Assembly: GCA_023053575.1 (NCBI GenBank)
Contig: JAKZAP010000017.1
Location: 5,773,501-5,837,500 of the forward strand
Length of the DNA: 64,000 nt
From: Branchinecta lynchi
Lineage: Eukaryota; Arthropoda; Branchiopoda; Anostraca; Branchinectidae
Direction: 5' to 3'
Shown here: positions 12,600 through 24,050 of the stretch, piece by piece
Layout of the letters: every line of letters begins with the position of its first letter
How positions within the stretch are numbered: the first letter of the stretch is position 1
Program-made: the position numbers and the translations under genes
Notes under the pieces: model-generated
The model's input: only the letters and a program-made list of their open reading frames with translations
What the model was told of the DNA's origin: nothing
Databases searched by the model: none

Positions 12600-13215
12600 T
12601 GGATTTGATTTGTCACTGATGACTTTTGCTGACGATGTTTTGAATATAGGTCGGACTTTAAGCGGATTTGAAAACACATAATGGACCTGTTAAGGGAAAT
12701 GGCCCTGTTACTGTCTCCCTAGACAGTGCTCAAGTTCCTCTGTCTGAGAAACTGACTTACCTTGGAATGCCAACAGGCAGGAACCTAAAGGAAACTGTTA
12801 AGCTGGCCCTTGAAAATCTGAAGAAAAAACTTAGAATCGCTTACGCTTCTTTAGTTACAAATATCAAACATCTGGATCGTTTAAATCTTGCAAAGATTAT
12901 AACAGTCTAGCTGTACCCCATCTACTTTCTCTTTGTCCCATTTGGCAGTTTTTTACTGAATCTCAGAAATTATCTGTCCGTCGAGTGTATTTTCGTTTTG
13001 CGAAATTTCTTCCAAGTTACCCACCATTCACCAGAAATAGTTATTTGATGAGCAAATTCCGCCTAATCTCCCCAACTTCTATTATTGATAAACGTCTCCA
13101 AGATTTTCGTGCTTCTGTGTCAATGTTTTTCTAATTATTCTGTTTGTTACTCCATCTTTAGGGCGCTTCGCCCTCTTTCTGTTGAGATGGGTTATAAATA
13201 AATTGAATTGAATTG
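12600..13215 (+). mobile_element. 3' end of a decayed non-LTR retrotransposon with (TTGAA)n tail
   Basis: The frame at 12668-12910 contains LTYLGMPTGRNLKETVKLAL and a following KKKLRIAYASLV, typical of the region just after the reverse-transcriptase palm in CR1/L2/jockey-type elements. After a TAG and at least one frameshift, the match resumes with RRVYFRFAKF and KRLQDFRASVSMFF. The copy ends in AATTGAATTGAATTG, the short tandem tail used by such elements. It is 5'-truncated and dead. Confidence 0.75.
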
Positions 13216-13894
13216 AATTTAAAACAATGTGTCTTACACGTGATGAAACAACTACTGTCGTAACGTCTTTTCAAGTACAAGTTCTTTTTTTCTCAAGTTC
13301 AAGTTATTTTTATTGGTTGACACACATCTATCATAGTACTAACCTAATGAAAACAGAATCTGCTCATTTACACAAAATCCCAAGGGCTTCTTTTAGACAA
13401 CAAGGTCCGAACTCTCGCAAAATAAATCGGTTCATTCACTCATGCCTATCTCTTGACTATCAAACGTGACTTTTTTCTGGTGCCCACAATATCTTTCCCT
13501 AGAAATTTCCTATTCCTGGAAATACGAAGTGGGACAAACTCCTTTGGGGCGCACGAGATTCGGTATCACCTGTTCATCTGCTCATGGCTGCGGGAATTCC
13601 AGGGACCCGAGTATTTCCCCAGTTCACTTGTGGAACGTGGATTATCCTAACATAGAGCAAGCTTGGGTTGTGTTGTAAATGGTAAAATTAGTCAGAGTAA
13701 AAATGGTAAATTTACGTATTTTACCATAATTTTACGAGCCCCCGGAATTACATTACGTAAGTAACGAAATTACAATTGCAATAATTAGTCCCGTGACATG
13801 GGGTATGTGAACTGTTTGGATCCATATGCCGAGGATTCGCTTTCCATGATTTGTAGTGGTTTGCGAACCGTGTTTACAATTATGTTTATGTTTA

Positions 13895-14062
13895 CAAGCC
13901 CCTGGGTAGCTCAGTGGTAGGGTCGTATCCAGCTCCCCCCCCCAAAACATGCAAAAATAGTCGTTTTTATCCGAAATAGATTCCTTGATATGGACCTGCT
14001 CAGTGGTAAAGCACTTGCCGAGAGGGGGGGGGGGGGGGGCAGGGCTCAAATCCCGCTGAGGA
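13895..14062 (+). repeat. tRNA-derived (SINE-like) fragments with a MITE piece
   Basis: GGGTAGCTCAGTGGTAG near 13903 resembles a tRNA D-arm/box A. CTGCTCAGTGGTAAAGC near 13994 is a second such copy. GGGCTCAAATCCC near 14042 resembles box B. A GTCGTATCCAG...CCCCCCC piece of the poly-C hAT family sits between them. No complete cloverleaf can be folded. Confidence 0.4.
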
Positions 14063-14110
14063 GTTCTTGTCTTTCTGTTCACTATTCATAAACCCCTGTA
14101 AAGTTCAACT

Positions 14111-14784
14111 TTGGCTTATTTTGCCAATTTGACGTTAGTTCTGCTACTATACTATTTTAGTAACTTCTATTGCCTCTATCGGGACTGCATTGGATTGGAG
14201 AATTGGGTTGGAGAATTAGGAAAAATGGTGAGTATCAGGTTAAAAGACCAAGAGATCCAAACTTGGCAATTTCAGAAGGGCATTCCAGTGTCCCTGCGTT
14301 TCTTCGAAGCGGCCAAAGAGACTTGGGGCGAGGGAATTATGTTCAAAGCAGGGTTAAGTAAGGAGGATATTAAGCATATTATTGAGATGAGGGCTGATAG
14401 TTTACCACTTGGGGCAAGGAGAAAATATATTGGTAAAGTAAACGAGAGAATTGGTCCTTACTTCTGTCCTATGTGTGGTCATGAGGACGAAAGCGTAGTA
14501 CATTTGATGTGTGATTGTGTGGAATTGAATGAATGGAGAAAGGAGGTATTTGGTGAGAGAGTGTTTAATGAAGAATGGATGGTAAGGATGATGAAGGATG
14601 AGTGTTTTGTTACTGTAAAAATACTTGGACGTTTCTTGAGGCTTGCGATGGAGCATAGAAGGAGATTTTTAGAATAGGAGCTGCGTGTTATCTATGTAAG
14701 TGAGTGCGTTTCTTAGAATTTTTGTTGCCATGGCCCTCGGGCTTTTTTGGTAAATTATATTCTATTCTATTCTATTCTATTCTA
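14111..14784 (+). mobile_element. 3' end of a non-LTR retrotransposon with Zn knuckle and (TTCTA)n tail
   Basis: The 188-aa frame ends in a cysteine-histidine motif, CPMCGHEDESVVHLMCDC, of the CCHC type found after the RNase H/endonuclease region in many non-LTR elements. It is followed by a short basic helix and a TAG at 14675-14677. An untranslated tail then carries GTTGCCATGGCCCTCGGGC and ends in TTCTATTCTATTCTA at 14784. The same tail occurs reversed near 61440-61465. The copy is 5'-truncated. Confidence 0.75.
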
Positions 14785-14824
14785 ATGAGACAGCGAGGCG
14801 GACGGATTCATACTAAAGGTTTAG

Positions 14825-15885
14825 TTCAGCTTCATAATAAAGGTTAACTTCAGACATCGAGGTTGATATCCGAAAATTATATCGGCAATTGAAAATAACT
14901 TGTGCGAGCCGAAGGCGATGCATGCTATGAAAAACATCAGCAGAGCGTAGCGAGGTTGATTTTTGAAATGGCCGTAAAGGTTGTTACACCAATATGAACC
15001 GAGATGGATGTATGTTAACTATTCTAACTTTTTCGAACAAAATATTTTTAAAGGTAGGTCTTATTCTTCTTTTGTTGTACATTTTCGCAAACGGGGTAGG
15101 GAATCTTATTTTAGTAAAGTAGCAACCCAAGCCGACTGTATACCTACTAAAATGACTTCTGTTGGGACCCAAGGACTTCAGTTTCTACCAATATAGTCTT
15201 TTATTTTTTTTTGTGATTCAGATGCCATCTAGCGGTCATGAAAACCATCTACATAACTACTAAAATGACTACCCTAGCGGTCGTGGAAGTAAAAAGTAAA
15301 CAATAACAAACCCGACGAGTTTGATGTATTGGCTTTTGAGAAATAAGATAATTCTAGAACAAAGATAGTGAACAATGCTGAACAACTAACCTTTGGTAAG
15401 CAAGGGATTGTAGGATGTTGTTTCAACTGACAAGGTGTATTTCCAGTGGAATTGTGATTGTGTCAAGTTTGAACTAGGGTAGAGGCTGGTTGTCTATGAG
15501 ACTACGATGTTCTGTCATTTTTTCAATGCTGAATAATTAGCTTTTGGAAAGCAAGAGATAGTAGGATGTTGTTTCAGTTGACAAGCTGTATTTTGAGTGG
15601 TAATCTGACTGTGACAAAGTTATGACCTAGGGCATGGACTGGTTGTCTAAGACAGTGAAATGTTTTGTCATTTTTCAGCATTTAGTTTATTTCTTTTTTT
15701 TACATTATTTTTTCAGTATTTTTTGTTTTTGTTACTGAAAGTTTTTTTTTTTAGGTCAGCTTCTTCTTTTCAGTATTTGAGAAAAAGTGCTAGATGAACA
15801 TCTGCGGAGGCTGCTACGGCTTCGTATCAGCCTCTCTGGAGGTCGTAACAACCTCCACAAAAGTATTTGTCATAAAATAACTTCC
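14825..15885 (+). repeat. Tandem segmental duplication, unit 1
   Basis: About 1.1 kb beginning AACTTCAGACATCGAGGTTGATATC. It includes TGAACCGAGATGGATGTATGTTAACTATT and ends near GGAGGCTGCTACGGCTTCGTATCAGCCTC. The same order of landmarks repeats immediately downstream. No coding content is recognised. Confidence 0.75.
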
Positions 15886-15945
15886 TGTGGGACATAAGAA
15901 GAAGATACGTGTTGCATACCTGTTCGAGAAAAGTTATCAAAGTTT

Positions 15946-17115
15946 AACTTCAGACATTGAGGTTGATATCGGAAAGAAACACCGAGACGGTCATTGAAAA
16001 TAACCTATCCGAGCCGAAGGCGAGTTTGATATTTTTAAATGGCCGTCGAGGGATTTATTCTGACATGAACCGAGATGGAGGTATGTTAACTATTTTAACT
16101 TTTTCGAAGGGAATTTTTTGTTAAGGTAGTAGCCTACTCAATCTTCTTTGCTTGGTAGTACTTATTTGCTACTTTTGTGGGAAACTTTTATTCAGTGAAA
16201 TGCCTACTATAAAAATGTGAAAATGATTGCTGTTCTGACCCATGCATTTCAGTTTATAACAATGCAATCCTTATCCAACACCATCTTTTTCATTTGTGTC
16301 GAAGCAAATGCGATCTAGCGGTGGGTTCGATATATAGAATTTATCAAGGCGGGAGAAAGGATTAATCAAACTTAAACCAGTTGTGCCACCGGTTGCAGAA
16401 TTCTGTGATTTGTCATACATTTTCGCTTCTTCGACAAAGCGATCAAGAACTCTACGACTGGTTCCTTGCCAGTATATGCAAAAGTGAAGCATAGAAGTCG
16501 AGGCGTAAAATTATGAAGAAGATAAAGCGAGATTTCTCGTTGATACTTGGTGAAAAGGACCACGTTTCGTAGGGGCCAGAATGTCATTGTTTTTCCCAAC
16601 AAAAGTCACAGGTTCGATCAGAAAAATAGCAACACTGGAGTCTTTATTAATGAACTGTTTAATCAGAACAACATCAAGAAAAAATAGTGTGGTAATTGCT
16701 CAATAGCTGCCTTTTGGAGAGTAGAGGAAATAAGCTGAAGTAAGCTGGAAGTAATGTTGTTTCAGTTGACAAGCTGCATTTTCATTAGGAGTGTGATTGT
16801 AACAAGGTATGGCCCAGGGTGGTTGGCTAGAAAAGCATCATTTTCTTTCAGTTTTGAACATTTTTCTCTAATGTTTTTCAGAATTTTTCAGGATTATTTT
16901 TAGTGTTTTATTTTTTAAGTGATGTCTTTTATTTATTTTTTGGAGGTCAGGTTCTACTTTTCAATAGTTGAGGAAAAGTGCTCAATGAACTTCTGCGGGG
17001 ATCGATACGGCTTCGTATCATCCTCTATGGAGGCTGATACGATATCGTATCAACCTCTACAAAACTCATTCTCATACCTGTGGGACATAGGAAGATATAC
17101 ACTGCATATCTTGTT
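15946..17115 (+). repeat. Tandem segmental duplication, unit 2
   Basis: A diverged direct copy of unit 1, with AACTTCAGACATTGAGGTTGATATC, TGAACCGAGATGGAGGTATG, the AGTTGACAAGCTGnATTTT block and the ACGGCTTCGTATCA hairpin-rich end. Several indels separate the two, so the duplication is not recent. Confidence 0.75.
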
Positions 17116-17512
17116 CGAGAAAAGTCATTTCTGAATGGTGTTAGCTTGAGTTTGTGTTATTGTTTATTTGTGTTCACAAGACCAGTTTATGTCCACTGCT
17201 AATGGCTAATCCCCCTATTTTTCCCGAACGGCCTTAGGTTACCATTTAGCCGATGTAGGGTTTGAAGACCAGTTGTAACTTGTTTAGAGTAAAGAAGTGT
17301 ATCTGTTTCATTTCAGTCAGGCAACTCAGAAACATCGATTTGATCCAAGAATACCTTACTCTGTCTCTTTTATCAAGCTTACCTGATTGTTGCAATTTAA
17401 CATGCCGATATTATATTTTATGATGGTTACACTTCGTTTGGGCTAATGGGACCATTTTCCCAAAAAATTTAAGAGACATCTCGGATAATAACACTGCGTT
17501 CACCGTTAAAGG

Positions 17513-17932
17513 TTAAAGTTTAACCGAAAAGGGCTGGTATAGAACAATCTAGTTTCCCATCACCTATCATTGATCCGCTATTCACGAATAATCGATTGTC
17601 AAATAGTGGAATTTCTGTGTGATTTGTGATACCTCTATGCACATGTATCTGGGTTGTGTGCCTTACGAGAAAGGTTTATGAATTTTTTGTTTGTTCAGGC
17701 ACTAAGCGGTCTTCACCAAACTCACCACTGCCCACTGAAAAGCCGCGTTTGTGTTGAGATTAAAATTTCCCGCGTCGTAGTAGAATTTACGCTGTGGGAC
17801 GGCCGCAGATATTCTGAACGTCATAACTAGAGCAAGTAGTGGAAAATAAAAAAATCCATTTGCAGAATCCAAATAATTCAATGTGTTCAATTAAACGACA
17901 CAAAAATAAATTGGCTTTTCTGTTAAACTGAA
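17513..17932 (-). mobile_element. TTAA-ended MITE, copy C (reversed)
   Basis: Begins TTAAAGTTTAACCGAAAAGGG, the complement of the right end of copy A, and ends near TTTTCTGTTAAACTG. Internal ATTCACGAATAATCGATT and AAAAGCCGCGTTTGTGTTGAGATT match copies B and D in reverse orientation. Confidence 0.7.
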
Positions 17933-18349
17933 GAGCTTCCATTCCAGTTTCTTCCACTGGCACCGAGGAAAACAACTGTGGAGTGGAGGGGAGATGGAAG
18001 ATAGGCGAACTGCGGACTGGTGATTTTGCTTGTCCTTGATAAGGAAATAATGGAATATTATCATGTTTCATAAACTCATGTTACATAAACTAACAAGAAC
18101 AAATAATAATAATCATTGATTGGTGGAGCTGCTTGTGAAATGCATTTATTTATTTTATCCGAAGCCTTTAACGTATGGAAAACTCATGCAAAAGACTAAC
18201 CATACGCAGTAGAGTAAAAAAAGTGAAAAAAAAACAAGTTCAAAATTTTCTTATCATTAATCCACTTTTTCCAGAAGGGAAAAAAGAAAAAGATGAAAAT
18301 AACAATTTTTTTTTCACATTCACACACATTTTCTGACGTGAATGAACTA

Positions 18350-18781
18350 CTATGCGTCATCGGAAATATCGTCACTAAAACGATTTAGGACATCACGGGC
18401 TGACAAGGCAGGATGTTGCTGAGGGTTGAGAAGGTTTGAATATATCCGAATAAGTTTGCTGATGGTCTCGTTGCTACAACTCTTCGGCTTGCTTTCGTTT
18501 CTGTCAACCCAAAACTGAACGCCGTTCTCCCTGTTCCCTCTTCTGTAGCCAACATTTGGGCTTCCGGGTATTTGTATTGTCAGCTCTGCCCAAAGGGTTA
18601 TCCACTCCCCGGTATCTGCTGTACACCCCTTCCAGGCACCAGCCGAAATCAGCGGCGCCGACCGCAAACTGGCGATTCTTCTTCTATATATGCTGATTTT
18701 AGTGTACTGCTGTACCGGGCACTTGCTGTACACTAAAATCGAGAGTGGGCAACCCTCAGCTCCGACCAAGTATCGAATCAC
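18350..18781 (-). CDS. Possible C-terminal exon of a host gene
   Basis: A 143-codon minus-strand frame ends in a TAG at 18350-18352. The last ~60 residues, from about VQFWVDRNESKPKSC to the acidic end SDDISDDA, have balanced composition and look like real protein. The upstream half overlaps a small inverted repeat (TTTTAGTGTAC and GTACACTAAAAT) and is less convincing. GGCTACAG just before the conserved part could be a splice acceptor. No family is recognised. Confidence 0.3.
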   Translation of the reverse strand: MIRYLVGAEGCPLSILVYSKCPVQQYTKISIYRRRIASLRSAPLISAGAWKGCTADTGEWITLWAELTIQIPGSPNVGYRRGNRENGVQFWVDRNESKPKSCSNETISKLIRIYSNLLNPQQHPALSARDVLNRFSDDISDDA

Positions 18782-19006
18782 TATTTAGCCAGTACATTTA
18801 TTAAAATCCACCTAAAAGCACATGTCTCTATTCCTACGGCTAAAAAGCGTGACAATGAGTTAATCGTGCTTGCTTCTAGGCCTATCCTTTTCGTTGATGG
18901 TTCGATAGTGTATTTTTTCTTGTCAGTTATTTTACCGAGTTTTTCTCCTCTTCTAGTGTGTTGTCTTTCTTTCTCCTTCTCTTTTCTAATCTGTTTTGGT
19001 TGTTTC

Positions 19007-19182
19007 CAAGGCCGTATCCAGGGGGGGGGGGGGTTAGGGGGTTGACCCCCCCCCCCCCCGAAACACACAAGAAGAACGATTTTTATAGGCTTTTCCCTCT
19101 GATCTATGTGTTTTTTGTACTTTTTTGTCCGACCAGCAGGCAACCCCCCCCCCCCCGAAATAAATTCCCGGATACGGGCCTG
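19007..19182. mobile_element. hAT-type MITE, GTATCC/poly-C family copy 2
   Basis: A 176-bp copy from CAAGGCCGTATCC to GGATACGGGCCTG, with perfect 8-bp duplications GTTGTTTC at 18999-19006 and 19183-19190. It shares the TTTTTTGTCCGACCAGCAGG core with 4891-5094 and has longer G and C runs. Confidence 0.88.
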
Positions 19183-19272
19183 GTTGTTTCTTTTAAGACT
19201 TAATGTGAACTAGGATTAAGCCCCGCACATTACCAGTCCATACGTTAGGCCTTATGGTGGGAAAATAAAGAG

Positions 19273-19700
19273 TAAAGTTTAACTGAACAGACAACATATT
19301 TTTGCGTCATTTGATTTAACACACTGAATTATTTGGACTCTGCAAAGGTATTATCTGCGGCCGTCCCCACAAGGTAAATTCTACTATGACGCGGGAAATT
19401 TTAATCTCAACACAAACACGGCTTGTCAGTGGGTAGTGGTGAGATGGGCGAAGATTGCTTCGTGCCTGAACAAGAAAAGAAAATCATAAATCTTCCTCGT
19501 AAGGCATACAACAAAAATACAAGCGTATATAGGTACCACAAATCACACGGGAATTCCACTATTTCAAAATCGATTATTCGTGAATAGTGGAACAACAAAG
19601 TAGCGCATTTTCAGTGGGTCTTCAAGCCAATTTAAGTGAGTGAGTGATCGGTAATTAGATTGTCCTATCCCATTCCCAGCCCTATTCAGTTAAACTTTAA
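19273..19700 (+). mobile_element. TTAA-ended MITE, copy D
   Basis: From TAAAGTTTAACTGAAC to TTCAGTTAAACTTTAA. Internal GGTACCACAAATC, ATTATTCGTGAATAGTGGAA and GAGTGATCGGTAATTAGATTG correspond block by block to the sequence flanking the Polinton. Confidence 0.75.
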
Positions 19701-21333
19701 GGACCGGATGATTTTACTCTAGCGCGTAGAGCCTCCGCCTACTTTTCTTTTAGAAAAGTTCCTTCTAAGCAATCGCAGCAGTTTAATCTTATTCCTAGAG
19801 AAACGGAAACAAGCAGTTGCGTTTCCCATACAAACACAGTTTACATTCCATCCGCCTTCCTACGAAACCTTGTAAACTTGCGTCAATCACATTTGAGCTC
19901 CTCGGAAGCTGAATGCTAAAAGTAAGAGTACGTTCGCTCCTACAGGCCTTAGAATAAGATTACCGGGGGAAGGGAGAAGGGAACGACCTTTCTGGTGCTA
20001 ACGTGATCAACGCCCACTCAGGGCGTTGACTCGATAAATGAACCAAAATGTTACTGAAAAAGGTCTTCTGCCTATGGAATAATTCGATACCGAAAATCCA
20101 CAGAAACCAAGCTTCTACAGTTCTTCAAGCTCTCTGTTCAAACTGTTGGCTTAGCTAACATAGGGGAGAGATGACATTCTAAATAGTAGAAAGATTTGTG
20201 AACATGAATATATTATTTAGAAAATATGTCAGCTAAAAGCTGGAAGGTTTTGAACAAATTTATTAGTGGGAATATCGCTGGGGAATATTTATTATTTTAT
20301 TTATTTCAAAATATAGCCAACTGGGGCTGCTACATAACAACTCATTTATATACACTAAAAAAAAAAAAAAAAAAAAAAATATGCTGAAGGCACGAAACCT
20401 CCAACACACAAAGTACTCAATCAGGATGGGTCGAACCCACTCGAATCAGGATGGGTCGAACCCACAGTAAATTTCTTTCCCCCATGCTTGCCACAGAGGC
20501 AGAAACAGGCGCATTTGCGGACCACACAGAATCACCAGCAGAGGATTGCTCGACGCCAGAATTCGAGACTGAAGAGAAAGAACGGAGGAACGACGGATTT
20601 CAGGGAGAGAAGGGACTCCTTCACCAACAAACATACCCGAGCACTACAGTTCCATCTAACCCCATGTAACCACCAAAAAGAGTTGTTATACAAGGCGCGA
20701 AAGGTCTTTTCGCGCTTGTGAGATTGGTTAGTCACAAGAGAGTAACAATATGGTTGGGTTATCGTGTTATCGATAATAATTAATATCGTGTTATTTAGGA
20801 CAGCTATTGGGAAATAGATTTAAGTAGTATCCAATTTGCAGTGACGAAGCAATCGGCTGAAATTGGTAGCGCAGGCGATGACGAACACTCAAAATGTCCA
20901 CGACTTTTCTGTGGTAATCCTGTCCCTTATAATCTCGTTGTCCGTTGTCTCAGGATCATTCTGGCCTCCTCTTCAGCCATCGGCATTTTTTAACCTTCCA
21001 TGTGGGCATTTTGAACTGTCGGCATTTTGGACGATTTCGATTTTGGGGTCTTCGACCTTACTTGTGGGCATTTTGAACCGTGAGTATTTTTATACTGGGA
21101 ATTCTGAGCGTAGGTATTGTGAGAGTGGGCAATAGGACCGTGGTGACTTTGGGAACCTCCCAAGGCAGTATACAAGACGGAAGTATCCCTCCAGTTTCAG
21201 CATTATTTTCCACGATTTTCTCACCACACCCGTCAAGTCGCCTGTAACAGAGTAGTGGTCTGTTACTTCGAACGTCACCTAACCTTGAACGACATTGACG
21301 AATATGAAAAATACAAGCCTGGCTAATATTTTT
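19701..21333. other. Host intergenic DNA, no gene seen
   Basis: Contains a run of about 24 A at 20359-20383 and a direct repeat ATCAGGATGGGTCGAACCCA at about 20422 and 20446. A segment at about 20480-20560 resembles 27060-27135 (both minus strand, with GGNCCNCANATGCG and TTTCTGCCT-type blocks), suggesting fragments of a dispersed repeat. No gene is recognised. Confidence 0.45.
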
Positions 21334-22256
21334 ATGGCACTTGCCCTTCGGCCAAATGCCATATAGCAATCGCAATTTCTGTCCGTCCGTCGGTCTGTCG
21401 GTCCAGGTTTTGCTAGTTCGGGCACTTCCACATAAGCTAGGACGATGAAACTTGGCAGGCATATAAGGGACCCCAGATGATGAAGTTGGAAATATTCACT
21501 TACCCTATCCGAGCATCGTGAGGGGAGTGGAGGAAGGGGGAATCCGGAATCTCGAGGTATTTATAACTCTTGAACGGGTGATCGGATATTAATGAAACTT
21601 GGTATTCGGAAAGACTTCGTGTCTTAAACGATCGACATAAAATCCGTACCGGATCCGGTGCCTTCGGGGGGGGGAGATCGAGAGGGGAACCGGAAATCTT
21701 GGGAAACGCTTAGAGTAGAGGGATCAGGATGAAACTTGGTGGGAAGAGCAAGCACAAGTCCTAGATACATCATTGACATAACCGGACCGGATTCGGGCAC
21801 TATGGGGGGAGTGGGGGGGGATCTGGATATCTGATTATCCGTGAGTTCGGCGCTTCCTGATGTACTAGGACGATGAAACTGGGCTGGCATATCAGGGACT
21901 CGACTGACTTGACAATAGTCGTTTGCATGATCCGATCATCGCGGGGGGAGTGGAGGGATGGGGAATGCGGAGCCTTGTGTGTTGAACAATACTGAGTGCA
22001 AACTAAAAAGTTACTAAAAATTCCACACACGTGGTGGGTTATTGTCTTTTTGCTCAGTTGTTTCAGCACCTTTTCACTTTAGGTCACGGCGTTGAAAGAA
22101 AACAGATTTGCATTAGACCAAGTATCCCAACAGAAGAAGAACATTAAAAAAGAAAGAACAGAATTTATCACAGGCCCATTCGGGCTTTCACCCAGACAAA
22201 GGTATTGCCTATGTGTTTAAGGTACATAAAGCTTTGAGCTCAAGCTGACTTTGAAA

Positions 22257-22550
22257 CATTTATTCAAACAATGTTTACAACGGATACGTCAGCTACGATC
22301 TGCGATATTTCGGCCCATCTTGGCAAGGGTCCTCGTCAGGGTGTCAATCCTCTGGTTCAAAAATGTAATAAATCTGTAATAAATAACTGAAGCTTCTACC
22401 GACTATAAATATCTTATTAAAACAGGTTTGTTTCCTTCCCCGGAGTTGAACCAGAGGATTGACAGCCTGACGAGAACCCTTGGGCCGAAATATCGCAGAT
22501 GAATAATCGTAGCGGACGTCCGTTGTAAACATTGTTTGAATAAATGGTAC
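22257..22550. mobile_element. Hairpin element with about 100-bp inverted arms
   Basis: The left arm (22257-22360) runs from ATTTATTCAAACAATGTTTAC through CTGCGATATTTCGGCCCA to CAATCCTCTGGTTCAA. The right arm (22446-22550) is its reverse complement with a few mismatches. The ~85-bp loop is AT-rich. Confidence 0.8.
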
Positions 22551-22917
22551 TTAAAGCGTATTACAATATTTATTTTAGGCTATGTGATTATAGATTATTA
22601 GTATAATAATGAAAATATGGTATACTAAAAGTTTTAAACCCGAAAAAAGTAAAAAAAATAAAACAATTGGAAGTTCAAACATAACTGTTTGATTTAATTG
22701 TTTGGGTCAACAGAAAGCTGAAACGCTTAGCTCTTATATTTTATTTTTTCGCAATTTAATATTTCTGTTTACTCTTAAACCTGTTTAAGAGGTGAATAAA
22801 TACAAGCTGGTCTGAAATTTAGAGAAGGGTTCAAGGTTACCTATTTCCTGGGCAATATACATACTAGCCATACTACCCCAAATTAATTCTGGCATGGAGC
22901 TACGGTACTGTTGTGTC

Positions 22918-23245
22918 CAGGGGCGTTACTAGCCAAAATGTTTTTTGGAGGGACGAGGCATTTACCGACTGGCTGGTAATTTTTACCGACTTTTTCTGCA
23001 GAAAAAACGACTGTTTTGAACAATAAAAATTACATTTTTGAAAAAAATCGGCTGATTTTCAGAAAAACCAACTGTATTTTGACGAAAAGTCGACCAATTT
23101 TCAGAAAAACCGACTGTTTTCATGAAAACACCAACTGTTTTGACGAGAAATCGCGGCGCTTCGCGCCGACTCGGTTATTTTTTTTACCGACTGGCCGACA
23201 GCATTTGGGGGGGGGGGGGGCTCCCCCCCAGTCTTGACACCCCTG
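22918..23245. mobile_element. hAT-type MITE, poly-G family copy 2
   Basis: Begins CAGGGGCGTTACTAGCCAAAATG and ends GACACCCCTG. Flanking octamers GTTGTGTC and ATTGTGTC match at 7 of 8 positions, consistent with an older hAT duplication. The interior matches 793-1108, including GCGCTTCGCGCCGACTCGG and the G/C runs. Confidence 0.8.
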
Positions 23246-23770
23246 ATTGTGTCCGGTCTAGCAAACCCACCCCCAGAACTAAGCATTACTTCTGACTGAG
23301 AATCATGGGCGATGTATTCCGATTGCAGGCAGGGTTGTTCTTCTATCTGCAGCGGGCAAGGACGCTTGCCAAGAAAGGCCGAAATATTGCTGGAATAAAA
23401 CTCAGCTGACTTAAGCGTTTTGACCACAACCCCAGACCAACAGTAGAACAATGTACTAGACTATCCTTCAAGAGCTAACTTTTCCATTTGATTGTTTTAT
23501 AGGCGGAAACAAAACCAAGTTGGTTCAAAACGTGGAGTTTTCAAGAAAGCGTAAAGCAAAGTTATTTCCTGGGTAATATGCATACTACCAAGAACATACT
23601 ACCCCAATTAATTCCGGCATTCGCCCTTGACAGCAGCTTGGTGATGCGGATAACACATCTGCGCGCGATCAAGGATATCTACGATCTGGTTTACGCACTT
23701 TCGGCCTTTATTTTAGCGGCTATAGGCTAGCGAAAATACCGAAGAATAGATGAATCACTCAAAGATAATT

Positions 23771-24050
23771 GAGCAATTATACGAAAACAAGTTTGAAGTA
23801 TAATTGTAATTTCACTAAAAGACAAGTGTCACCGATAATGAGTAACAGGTCGTTTGAGATTGTCGCTGAGCGAGTCCTGGCAGTTTTGAACGGCGTGGCG
23901 CTTTCAGGACAACCGAGGAATAGGTCGGTAACGGGAGGGACATCATGGGGGGGGGGGCAACTGACCTATTACTCACTATCGGTAACACTTGTCTCTTAGT
24001 GGAATTACAATTATACTTCAAACTTGTTTTCATATAATTGCTGAATTCCA
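23771..24050. mobile_element. Hairpin element with about 75-bp arms
   Basis: AATTATACGAAAACAAGTTTGAAGTATAATTGTAATT on the left is mirrored by AATTACAATTATACTTCAAAC and its continuation on the right. ACAAGTGTnACCGATAnTGAGTAA is also mirrored. Because the arms pair, both strands give similar open frames, which are not genes. Confidence 0.75.
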
